NCBI RefSeq assembly: GCF_017427765.1
Contig: NZ_JAFRSC010000032.1
Span: 1 to 64,000, forward strand
DNA length: 64,000 bases
Direction of reading: 5' to 3'
Source of the DNA: Methanobrevibacter sp.
Lineage (GTDB): Archaea > Methanobacteriota > Methanobacteria > Methanobacteriales > Methanobacteriaceae
Part shown: piece after piece, positions 26,327-35,200 of the stretch
How the letters are laid out: every line of letters starts with the position of its first letter
Position numbering within the stretch: position 1 is the first letter of the stretch
Position numbers and translations under genes: made by a program
The notes under the pieces: generated by a model
The model's input: the letters and a program-made list of their open reading frames with translations, nothing else
What the model was told of the DNA's origin: nothing
The model's database searches: none

Positions 26327-27580
26327 GTGACAAATGAAAGAACAATTAGCCAAATCAACAAAAAGATTGATGATGGCGAAGCTAATATTTACACAGCTGA
26401 AGAGTTTAAAAAGCTCATAAAAAAAGGGGAAACTCCAGCATTTGATGAAGTGGATGTAGTTACATGCGGAACATGCGGTGTAATGAGCGGAACTGCAGCA
26501 ATCCTTAACTTCATAGTGTCTGAGCCTGGAGAATTCATAAGAGCACGTGAAGTTTATATGAATGGCGTTCCGGCATATTCAGGGCCTTGTCCAAATGAAT
26601 GGCTAGGCTCAGTTGATGTAATTCTGCACGGTACTGCCCATTCGATTCATGATGAAAATTACGGTGGAGGATTTCTGTTAAAAGACCTTCTTGAAGGCAA
26701 AGAGGTTGATGTGGTTGTTGAAAGTGTTGACGGCAAAACAATTGAAAATACAATAACAATTGAAGATATTACTCGTGGACAAATAATTGGGGCTCGTATG
26801 GCATTTAAAAACTACACTGCATTTACAAATCCAAATAAAGATGCAGTTCCATCAATATTTGCAGCTACACCTCTTGAAGGTAATTTAAGCGGCCTTACAT
26901 TTTCAGGATGCGGAGATTTAAATCCTCTTCAAAATGATATTCCTCACAATGTAATTCGGGAAGGAAAAAAGGTACTCATTAACGGTGCAATCGGTTATAT
27001 TCTAGGCGACGGAACAAGGTCAAGTGCTGAAAAACCGAATCTGATGCTTTCAGGAGATTTGACAAAAATGGATCCTTACTATATTGGCGGATTTAAAACA
27101 GGTCAGGGTGGAGAGATATATGATACAGTAGCTATTCCTATACCTGTATTGAATGAAGAAAGCTACAATAATCTGTTAATAACTGATGACATGATTGACC
27201 TTCCGGTTGCAGACATTAAAGGACGCCATCTGCCTTTAGCAAATACAAATTACCATGAAATGTGGGCAAATCATGATTTAAGGCCACAATATGATAGAAA
27301 TAAATGCAGGCTTTGTGATGACTGTTCAGTAGAAACCATATGTCCTACAAATGCATTTAAAAAAGGCAGCTTAAATATTGCGCACTGTTACGGATGCGGA
27401 ATGTGTGCCAATTTCTGTACTCATGATGCATTTGAAATGAATACTGGTAATGTTGACTTGCGGATAGATGGTGAAGATGTCAATATACCTATTATTTGCA
27501 GACAATCAGATAGGCTTAGAGGAAATAAATTGTCTTTAAAATTAAAGAAAATGATTGAGAATAAGGAATTTGAATTATGA
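26327..27580 (+). CDS. Methanogenesis marker 16-like DUF39 (COG1900) protein with ferredoxin domain
   Basis: The 417-residue protein has a GTG start. The N-terminal two thirds is a DUF39/homocysteine-biosynthesis-type domain with the CGTCGVMSGT motif (about residues 46-55), 'YSGPCPNEWLG', and 'FSGCGDLNPLQND'. The C-terminus has two 4Fe-4S motifs: CRLCDDCSVETICP and CYGCGMCANFC. Family knowledge: COG1900 proteins act in sulfide-to-thiol conversions (homocysteine from aspartate semialdehyde), and paralogues beside com genes have been proposed to turn sulfoacetaldehyde into coenzyme M. Its place between comA and hdrC supports this reading, which remains inference. Confidence 0.82.
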   Translation: MTNERTISQINKKIDDGEANIYTAEEFKKLIKKGETPAFDEVDVVTCGTCGVMSGTAAILNFIVSEPGEFIRAREVYMNGVPAYSGPCPNEWLGSVDVILHGTAHSIHDENYGGGFLLKDLLEGKEVDVVVESVDGKTIENTITIEDITRGQIIGARMAFKNYTAFTNPNKDAVPSIFAATPLEGNLSGLTFSGCGDLNPLQNDIPHNVIREGKKVLINGAIGYILGDGTRSSAEKPNLMLSGDLTKMDPYYIGGFKTGQGGEIYDTVAIPIPVLNEESYNNLLITDDMIDLPVADIKGRHLPLANTNYHEMWANHDLRPQYDRNKCRLCDDCSVETICPTNAFKKGSLNIAHCYGCGMCANFCTHDAFEMNTGNVDLRIDGEDVNIPIICRQSDRLRGNKLSLKLKKMIENKEFEL

Positions 27581-27590
27581 AGGTGGTTAT

Positions 27591-28193
27591 TTGACTGGCC
27601 AACAAAAGATTACAGATTCACCGATAGACTTTGCAGAACAAATAATTAGGGACGTTAAAAACTCCAAGGAGGAAGGCGTTTTAAAATGTGTTCAATGTGG
27701 AATGTGCACTTCAACATGTCCTGCAGCACGTCACAGCGATTACAATCCTCGAGATATTATTGAGAGGGTTTTGGATGGTGATGAATCCATTTTGGAAGAT
27801 GACAACATTTGGAATTGCTTTTATTGCTATACCTGTCACAGCGTATGTCCTGTTGGAAACAGCGTATGTGAAGTAAACCAGATTCTTAAACAGCTGGCAA
27901 TATCAAATGAAATCGGATATGACAAGCTATATGAATATTTGGGATTTGCCGATTCATACTTTACAGCAGCAATTGGAGCTATTCCTGAAATATTTTTCAC
28001 AGATATTGACCGTGATGTTCCGGGTTGGTGGGATTTCAGACAGAATCTTGATGAAATCAGAAATGAACTGGAACTTGACCCACCGTTAATGCCCTCAAAG
28101 GACGTTATAGATGAAGTAAGCACAATATTGACAATCACTGGTTTTAAGGATAAAATCGAAAAAATAAGAGAAACTCAGGAGGCTAATAAATGA
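27591..28193 (+). CDS. hdrC: Heterodisulfide reductase subunit C (paralogue)
   Basis: The protein is about 200 residues with two intact cubane-cluster motifs, CVQCGMCTSTCP and CFYCYTCHSVCP, and 'SVCEVNQILKQLAI', as in HdrC. I chose TTG 27591 (after AAGGTGG at 27580-27586) because the earlier ATG 27555 lies inside the upstream gene. HdrC passes electrons between HdrA and HdrB. It overlaps hdrB by ATGA at 28190-28193. The C-terminal 60 residues (GWWDFRQNLDEIRNELELDPP) are specific and not cysteine-bearing. Confidence 0.9.
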   Translation: MTGQQKITDSPIDFAEQIIRDVKNSKEEGVLKCVQCGMCTSTCPAARHSDYNPRDIIERVLDGDESILEDDNIWNCFYCYTCHSVCPVGNSVCEVNQILKQLAISNEIGYDKLYEYLGFADSYFTAAIGAIPEIFFTDIDRDVPGWWDFRQNLDEIRNELELDPPLMPSKDVIDEVSTILTITGFKDKIEKIRETQEANK

Positions 28194-29131
28194 AGTATGT
28201 TCCTGATAAAGATATTCTGCTTTTTAGGAGTTGTCTTGTAAGCGTTGAATATCCTGGAGTTGAAGCGTCAACAAAATTCGTCTTCGATAAGCTCGGAATT
28301 GACTATGCAATATCAGATAAACAGACATGCTGTACAGGTCTTGGCCATTATTCGGATGTATTCAACCAAATTGACACAACAGCTATAGGTGCAAGAAACT
28401 TCAGGATAGCCAGAGATATTGGAAGGCCAAATCTTGTAATGATGTGTGCAACATGCTATGCAATCAATAAAAAGTCAGTCAAACTCTTAAATAAGAAAGA
28501 AGATTTAAGAAATCATATTAATCAGTTATTTGATGAAAACGGTTTAAGTCATTTGAAATATGAAAAGGATGACTTAAAACCGACAGAAAACATTTTCCAT
28601 GTTGTTGATATCTTATACGGTAAAAAGGATGAAATCAGAAAACATATAAAATATGATTTAAGTGATTATAAAATAGCCACTCACCACGGATGCCATTACT
28701 GTAAGGTTCACTATGAAGACACTATCGGCGGTGTGCGTGATCCGAACATTATGGATGAATTAATAGAGGAGTGCGGATGTAAAACAATCGGATGGTATGA
28801 CCATAAAAGGGCAACATGCGGAACAGGTTTTAGACAGAGGTATTCAAATCCGGAACTGTCATTTACTGCTACTGCCGATAAGATGAATGCAATTGATGAC
28901 GAGGATGTGGATATACTTGTCCATCTATGTCCGAACTGCCATATTCAGTTTGACAGATATCAGCATCTGATAGCTGAAAGGGAAGGAAGAAAATTTAAAG
29001 CTATTCATTTAAATATAGCTCAATTTATTGCACTTGCAATGGGTGGAGACTTGGATAAGGTCATAGGGCAAAAAGCCCATACAGTACCTATAGATTCGAT
29101 TATTAAGGAGTTAAAGGAGGTTCAAAAATGA
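28190..29131 (+). CDS. hdrB: Heterodisulfide reductase subunit B (paralogue with altered second CCG motif)
   Basis: The 313-residue protein has the first CCG cluster-binding set complete: C15 region, 'KQTCCTGLGHYS', and 'MMCATC'. The second set reads 'HGCHYC', then 'ATCGTGF' (T209-C210) where the family has Cys-Cys, then 'HLCPNC'. HdrB carries two non-cubane 4Fe-4S clusters that split the CoM-S-S-CoB disulfide; the Thr would remove one ligand of the second. Translation is coupled by ATGA overlaps with hdrC and hdrA. It is probably a divergent paralogue of the catabolic HdrB. Confidence 0.88.
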   Translation: MKYVPDKDILLFRSCLVSVEYPGVEASTKFVFDKLGIDYAISDKQTCCTGLGHYSDVFNQIDTTAIGARNFRIARDIGRPNLVMMCATCYAINKKSVKLLNKKEDLRNHINQLFDENGLSHLKYEKDDLKPTENIFHVVDILYGKKDEIRKHIKYDLSDYKIATHHGCHYCKVHYEDTIGGVRDPNIMDELIEECGCKTIGWYDHKRATCGTGFRQRYSNPELSFTATADKMNAIDDEDVDILVHLCPNCHIQFDRYQHLIAEREGRKFKAIHLNIAQFIALAMGGDLDKVIGQKAHTVPIDSIIKELKEVQK

Positions 29132-31437
29132 GGGATGATTTGAAAGTTGGCGTGTTTTTATGTGAATGCGGTGGAAATATCGCAGATGTTATTGACTTGG
29201 ATGAAGTTAGAAAATCTTTGGACGTTGAATTTATAGGACAGTTTGAAAATTTATGTTCACTCAACGGCCGTAAGATTATTCGTGATGCAATATTTGACCA
29301 TGACCTGGACAGGGTTGTAGTTGCAGCATGTTCTCCTATAAGTCATGAAAAAACCTTCCAGGACTATGTAAAACCTCTAAATCCTTATTTGATGGACATG
29401 GCAAATATAAGGGAGCAGTGTTCATGGGTGCACTCCGATAAAAAGAAAGCCACTCATAAGGCGATTACATTAATCAATGCTTCCATTGAAAAGGTCAAAC
29501 AATCCGATGCGGTAGACCCGATTTATTGTCAGACTCCGGATGAAGTCGCAGTTATAGGTGGTGGTATTGCAGGAATGAATGCTGCATTGTCACTTGCAAA
29601 ACAGGGAACAAAAGTAACTCTCATAGAACAGTCCCCGTCAATCGGAGGGCACATGGCTAAAATTGGTAAGGTGTTTTCACCTGTTAAAATTGCTGAAGAG
29701 TGCGGAATGTGTCTTTTAAATCCTATTTTAAATGAGCTAGTCTGGAATGAAAACATTGAAGTTTTAACAAACACCAAAGTAATTGAAGCTGAAAGAAGAG
29801 CCGGAACCTATAACTTGATTTTGGAGAAATCTCCAAGATATGTCGATACTGAAAAATGTATTGCCTGCGGAAAATGTGCAGAAGCATGTGAAGTGGAAGT
29901 TCCAAATGACTGGAATGACAATCTCTCCATGCGCAAAGCAATCTATAGGCCATTCGGACAGTCTTATCCGGAAGCTTATGTAATTGATATGGAAAACTGT
30001 GATAAATGCAGCAATTGTGTAAAGGCATGTACTATGAAGGCAATTAAACTTAGGGGAAAACCTGAAAGAATACCTCTTCAGGTCGGATCTATTGTTGTTG
30101 CTACAGGCCATAAGCTGTTTGATATGGACAAGCGTCCTGAATATGGATACTCCAGATATGATGATGTTATAACACAATCAGAGCTTGGCCGTATAACTGG
30201 TGTAAACGGTCCGACGAAAGGAAAACTTCTAAAATCAAACGGTGAAGTTCCAAAACGTGTCGTAATGATACAGTGTGTAGGTTCAAGAGATGAAAAGCCT
30301 GACGGACATAAGTATTGCTCAAAGATATGCTGTACGGTAGCTCTTAAAAACGCAAACATTATCAAACATAAATATCCTGAAACCGATGTTCTGATTTGCT
30401 ATACTGATATCAGAACTCCTGGAATGTTTGAAAAATACTACAAACATACTCAGGAAAATGAGGTAAGGTTCCTGAGAGGCCGTCCTGGTGAAGTAGTTAA
30501 AAAAGGAGACAACTTCATTGTAAGAACAGAAGACACTCTTAAAGGTGAATTTGTTGAAATTGAAGCTGACATGGTAGTGCTTTCAACTGCAATGGAACCT
30601 TCAGACGGTACTTGTGAAATAGCACAAATATTGAATGTCGGAACTACAGAAGATGGTTTTATTAAAGAATCCCATCCAAAAATCAAGCCTATTGCAACTG
30701 ATGTTCAGGGAATATTCGTTTGCGGAACAGCGCATGACCCGAAAGACATTACAGATTCAATCATGCAGGCAACAGCTGCAGCATCAAAAGTCAGTGAATA
30801 TAACTATGGTGGTGTTGAAATTGAACCGTTCATTGCAGAAATTGATAAGGAAAAATGTATACTTTGCGGTGAATGTATAAAGCGCTGTAAATATAAGTCA
30901 ATGAGCATTCAAAATGATGAATTATATATTGATCCGATGAGCTGTACCGGTTGTGGAAAATGTCTGGTAGGATGTAACCAGAGAGCTATTCATGTAAACG
31001 GTAACATTGATGAGAAAATTTTGGCCACTATTAAGGGAGTATTGTCCAAAAAACAAAAAGGCGAACGTATGATTCTCGTATTTTTAGATAATATCGGATA
31101 TACTGCTGCTGATAATATTGGTGTTAACAGACTTAAGTATCCGGAATCTATCCACATCATTAAAGTTATTTCAGTAAATCGTGTCAGTCCCGACCATATT
31201 CGTTATGCACTTGATAATGGTGCTGATGGAGTATTTATCGGTGAATTCCCTGGAGATTTGATGTATGATGAAGTTGAACGTAAAATCCAAGGGGTTAAGG
31301 ATAGAATCTCTGAGATGGGTGAAGATCCTGACAGAATTACATTCTCAAAAGTGTATATTCCATATTTCTCAGGCCTTGCTCGCAAATTGACTGACTTCGA
31401 CAGAAAAATTGAAGAGCTGGATGAAGCTGAATTATAA
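29128..31437 (+). CDS. hdrA: HdrA-like flavin electron-bifurcating subunit with cysteine-free MvhD-like C-terminus
   Basis: The 769-residue protein has the HdrA N-terminal domain (VGVFLCECGGNIADV; ANIREQCSWVH), FAD motif VAVIGGGIAGMNAALSLAKQG (about 140-160), and four ferredoxin motifs: CIACGKCAEAC, CDKCSNCVKAC, CILCGECIKRC and CTGCGKCLVGC. Residues from about 648 ('MILVFLDNIGYTAADNIGVNRLKYP...GADGVFIGEFPGDLMYD') align with MvhD, the partner that links HdrA to hydrogenase, but all five MvhD cysteines are replaced (CNWC is DNIG, CHPGDC is FPGDL). It is the last gene of the run and ends at a strong terminator. Confidence 0.9.
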   Translation: MRDDLKVGVFLCECGGNIADVIDLDEVRKSLDVEFIGQFENLCSLNGRKIIRDAIFDHDLDRVVVAACSPISHEKTFQDYVKPLNPYLMDMANIREQCSWVHSDKKKATHKAITLINASIEKVKQSDAVDPIYCQTPDEVAVIGGGIAGMNAALSLAKQGTKVTLIEQSPSIGGHMAKIGKVFSPVKIAEECGMCLLNPILNELVWNENIEVLTNTKVIEAERRAGTYNLILEKSPRYVDTEKCIACGKCAEACEVEVPNDWNDNLSMRKAIYRPFGQSYPEAYVIDMENCDKCSNCVKACTMKAIKLRGKPERIPLQVGSIVVATGHKLFDMDKRPEYGYSRYDDVITQSELGRITGVNGPTKGKLLKSNGEVPKRVVMIQCVGSRDEKPDGHKYCSKICCTVALKNANIIKHKYPETDVLICYTDIRTPGMFEKYYKHTQENEVRFLRGRPGEVVKKGDNFIVRTEDTLKGEFVEIEADMVVLSTAMEPSDGTCEIAQILNVGTTEDGFIKESHPKIKPIATDVQGIFVCGTAHDPKDITDSIMQATAAASKVSEYNYGGVEIEPFIAEIDKEKCILCGECIKRCKYKSMSIQNDELYIDPMSCTGCGKCLVGCNQRAIHVNGNIDEKILATIKGVLSKKQKGERMILVFLDNIGYTAADNIGVNRLKYPESIHIIKVISVNRVSPDHIRYALDNGADGVFIGEFPGDLMYDEVERKIQGVKDRISEMGEDPDRITFSKVYIPYFSGLARKLTDFDRKIEELDEAEL

Positions 31438-31441
31438 CTGT

Positions 31442-31480
31442 AAAGTAGATGCTTTGCATTTACTTTTATCTCTTTTTTTT
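31442..31480 (+). terminator. Terminator of the comA-hdr operon
   Basis: AAAGTAGATGC (31442-31452) pairs with GCATTTACTTT (31456-31466) with one G-U pair and a 3-nt loop. It is followed by a T-rich tract up to 31480, four bases after the hdrA stop. Confidence 0.65.
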
Positions 31481-31502
31481 AACTTGTCATTCCAAATCTA
31501 AA

Positions 31503-31567
31503 TTTCTTTTTTTTAACATTTTTGTGCAAGAATTCTCCGGCTTCTTTAAGCCGGAGAGGTTCAATTG
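31503..31567 (+). repeat. Solo IS200/IS605-like right end, copy B
   Basis: It contains a perfect 9-bp hairpin CTCCGGCTT/AAGCCGGAG (31535-31543 with 31548-31556), then AGGTTCAA, as at the right end of the complete tnpB element (21472-21501). The preceding 30 bp match copy A at 19903. No tnpB frame is attached, so it is a remnant or a small non-autonomous element. Confidence 0.65.
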
Positions 31568-31588
31568 CCCATTAAAAAAATAATTAAG

Positions 31589-31597
31589 TTTATATAT
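31589..31597 (+). promoter_or_regulatory. TATA box of the putative small RNA
   Basis: TTTATATAT with AATTAAG just upstream gives a good archaeal TATA/BRE arrangement. With the usual spacing, transcription would start near 31618-31620, exactly where a hairpin begins, and no protein reading frame follows. Confidence 0.6.
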
Positions 31598-31617
31598 GAC
31601 TTCCATAAAATTATTAC

Positions 31618-31729
31618 GCAAGAGAGTTACTTTTTGTAACCTCTATGAGATGAAATGGATTTAATGTCTGTGGGAATATTGTGAAGGGTTTTCTTCACAA
31701 TAAGACATTAAATTGAACTATTTTTTTTT
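31618..31729 (+). ncRNA. Putative structured small RNA of about 112 nt, unassigned
   Basis: Hairpin 1: AGAG-(a)-GTTAC (31621-31630) with GTAAC-CTCT (31636-31644), 5-nt U loop. Hairpin 2 is a long two-part stem: ATTTAATGTCT (31659-31669) with AGACATTAAAT (31703-31713), and TATTGTGAAG (31677-31686) with CTTCACAATA (31693-31702). Both are perfect, separated only on the 5' side by the 7-nt bulge GTGGGAA, with a 6-nt apical loop. A run of T from 31721 ends it. A TATA box sits at the right distance upstream. It matches no RNA family I recognise: no C/D boxes, no tRNA or SRP features. Confidence 0.65.
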
Positions 31730-31832
31730 AATATTTTTATTTTCTATTTTTTCATGGTTTGAAACTGTATGGAAAGTATTGCAACTTCAGTTAAGAATTA
31801 TTACAAATAAGTAAAATATCTGGTGGTTCACC

Positions 31833-31898
31833 ATGAAACAGAATTATGATAGTGTAATTCAGTTAATGTCTCTTAAATCTTTAACCACTTTTTTTTGA
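31833..31898 (+). CDS. Possible 21-residue leader peptide with hairpin-masked ribosome binding site
   Basis: ATG 31833 is preceded by GGTGG (31822-31826). This site forms a hairpin TGGTG-GTT-CACCA (31821-31833) that touches the start codon. The peptide (MKQNYDSVIQLMSLKSLTTFF) matches nothing I know. It lies about 370 bp upstream of the adhesin start, in otherwise gene-free DNA. It may be chance. Confidence 0.25.
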   Translation: MKQNYDSVIQLMSLKSLTTFF

Positions 31899-32269
31899 CC
31901 GTCACTATCCATTAACATTTAGTGTGATAGTAAATAATATTTATATTCATGGCAAATGTTCGTGCAATAGTCTGCTGATGGATTTTAGTAAGTCGCATGA
32001 TGATAAATAAATATTTCAATGCTGTTTAATTTTTACATTTTCAAATTCAATATTTGTCTAATAATGAAACTGAATTATTATATATTCACTATTTTTTTAA
32101 GATAATATCTATTAATCAATAATTATTTGTTTTATTTAAAATTATTTAATGATTTTTTTATTTTATTGAATAAATGTTTTTATTAATCTTAAATTTTATA
32201 TTGTATGCCTAATAGATATATAAATTATATTCAATAATGAGTATAAAAATTTGATTAATGGTTGTTAAA
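31899..32269. other. Long AT-rich region upstream of the adhesin gene
   Basis: There is no gene here. GATAGTG (about 31848) and CACTATC (about 31905) form a spaced inverted repeat. A TATA-like ATATATAAATTAT near 32215-32228 would serve the adhesin gene. Nothing else can be supported. Confidence 0.4.
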
Positions 32270-35200
32270 ATGAAGTTAAATAAGATTTTTTTAGTCAGCA
32301 TATTCCTGCTGGCTATGGTAATGTTGGGTGCAGTAAGTGCTGCAGACGACACAAAAGATCTGGAAACCTCAATAGACAATCAGATTGTTGGTGATTCAAT
32401 CGACGATGTTGGTTTGACTTCACAACAGGATGTATCTATTGTAGGTGATAGCGAATCTGAGAATGAAGATATTAGTTCTCATGAAGCTAAAAATACTACT
32501 ATCAGTATTAATACTGGTAGAATAGCTATTGATGATAATGAAACTTGGCTGGTGGACATTAAAGCACCTGCTGACAGTAAATATGAAGTAACTGTTTCTG
32601 TTGGTAGTGGTGAGATTTTTAATAGTGAAAAAGATAAGTTTACTAAAGTTATTGATGACCAGGATTTAAAATATAAACATTATCAATTAACAGCTCCTAG
32701 TTTATTTGATGATATTCCAGATTATCAATTATCAGTTTATATTATGGATGGTAATGACGAAATAAATTCACTTATCGAATATGTGGATTTATATTATAGA
32801 TATGAGGTTAATCTGGATAATATCAGAATCCCTGATGCTGTTAGGGCAGGCCCTGTAATGGATGATGAAGAGGGCTATCAATATGGGGTTTATTTATTCT
32901 TCGAGGATGATGCAAGCGGCAATTTCACTATTTTGGTCGATGATGTTGAAAGATTTAGTGATAAAATAAGTAACTATTATTTTTATGATGGAGTGTTTGA
33001 TTTAACTGATTTGGATTTAACATATGGTACTCATAAGATTAATATAAAATACGACGGTGATAAGGATTATTATCCTTTTAATATTGAAAAGGAATTTATC
33101 TATTACTATTTCAGAGCTTATGTTTCTGATAATGTAACTTTGGGAGATGATGACGATATTTATATATACTTTTCAATTGATGCTGAAGGAAATATGACCG
33201 TTTATATTGATGATGAACACAATTATACCTATGATGTCCATTCAATGTTATATGATGAGGAAATGGATGAATACACTTCAAGAATTGTTATTCCGCTTGA
33301 AAATTTGGATTTCGGAACCTATGATTTAAAAATAACCTATTCTGGTGAAAATTATCCTAGTGCAACTTTAAGCGGAACTTTCAATATAAATGATTACCTT
33401 TTAGAAATATTTGACTGGGATTATTATCGCTATGACAGGCAATATTATTATGATATGGAAAGTATTTATTTTGAAGTAAGAGTGCCTTCAGATGCTGAAG
33501 AAGATGTATCTTTAATAATCAACGGTATTCCTCAAGATCCTATATCTGTTGAAGATGGATGGGGTAGTTTTAAATTCAGTGAATATGTTTTAGGTGACAA
33601 TACAATCAATTTAACATATGGTGATGAAAAATACTTTAAAAAGACAGTTAATTATACATTACCTATTTCAGCAAGGATTAAAATGATTGATGGTTGGACA
33701 GATATTATTTACATGGATGAAAACTATAATATTACAGTTACACTGCCTTCTGATGCAAAAGGAAATCTAAGTGTATATAAATATGGTTATGATGATGAAG
33801 GTTTTCCAGCATATGATTTAATAAAAACAGAACGCCTTACAGACGGTTACGCCTCCATATCAATTTCTGATATTGCTTTAGGTGAATATGATTTGATTGC
33901 CAGATATGAAGGTTCAGATTACATTGTTGGTGAGGAATATGCTGAATGTGTTGCAATTCTTCCAAATGTCGAATACCTGTCAAAAATTTATGTAAATACA
34001 ACTCAAAAGATTAATGTTACAGCATCCGACGATACTGTCGGTGACTATAATATTACTTTATGGAATTGTGAATATGATGAAGATGACTATGAACTCGGAG
34101 ATTTAATCACTGTATTATATGATGGTTCTGTTGACAGTCGTGTAAGTTTTGATTTGCCTGACGGTTTGGAAGTCGGATTGTATGTAGTTAAAGTGAAATA
34201 TAATTCCAGCGACTATGAACAAACTAAAAATTATCTTGTTGAAGTCACTGACATAAGCCCTAGCTGGGAAATGTATGCCACCTACCGCAAGGACGAAAGC
34301 GAATACATTTTCTCAGTACAGAACATTCCTCGTGAAGCCGACGGTATAATTACATTATATATTGATGATAAGTTTTCAGGTGAACGTATATTGGAAGATT
34401 ACTATGATGATTTCTATAAATTTTTAGAACCTGGCATACACTCCTGGGAAATAACATTTACCAATGACTCATACTATGAAGATTCAAAGTATTCCGGATC
34501 TGTCATTGTATTCGATATTTCTGTTGTAAATAGAGAAACATTGGATATTGTTGAAAACGCCACCGACGCATTAGTTCGCATATACTGTTTCAGCAACATT
34601 TCCGGCGAATTTGTAGTTAAATACTGGTATGGTGACAGTTTTGAAAGAAGTCAGTATATCAAACACATAATCAATGAAAATGACTACGGCAAGAACTTGA
34701 CCTGGAAATTAAATGAATTCAATATCACATCCTATGGTTTATACGGTATTGATGTTTTCTACTTTGAAGATCCTGAAAATGAATTCTATCGTGATGATAA
34801 TGCATTTATCGGATGGGGTGACATTAGAATTTTTGATAACAGAGAATTCAGAGCAGAATTAATATATGAACGTTCCATTTCAATCTTTTTAGATGAAGAT
34901 GTAATTGGAATATACTGTCCTGACGGTTCTTTTGAAAAAATCATAAACATCACAGTTATGGACAATAACAAGGCGATTGTAAAATCATTTTCACATGCCG
35001 TTAAAAAAGATGAAGAGAAAAATTATTTCAATCTCACATTAAATGACTTGGGCATTTCCGCTCCTGGCAAGTACATTATTAATATAACTGTTGATGGAAA
35101 AGAAATCTCCAATGAGGCAAAAGAATTTGAAGTTAGCGACCCAATAGAAATTAGCGATTGTGCTTATGTTAATGAGCTAGAAAACGAATATGAAATAATT

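Noticed and set aside
29128-31437. Selenocysteine or in-frame stop in hdrA
   Set aside because: The frame is continuous without TGA; the missing cysteines are replaced by ordinary codons.
31560-31729. The orphan RNA as part of the neighbouring IS right end
   Set aside because: The IS end finishes at TTCAA (31560-31564). The hairpins lie outside it, have no similar copy at the other right ends, and have their own TATA box.
31950-31979. 9-codon frame starting ATGGCAAATG
   Set aside because: Too short, with no conserved feature. Not reported as a gene.
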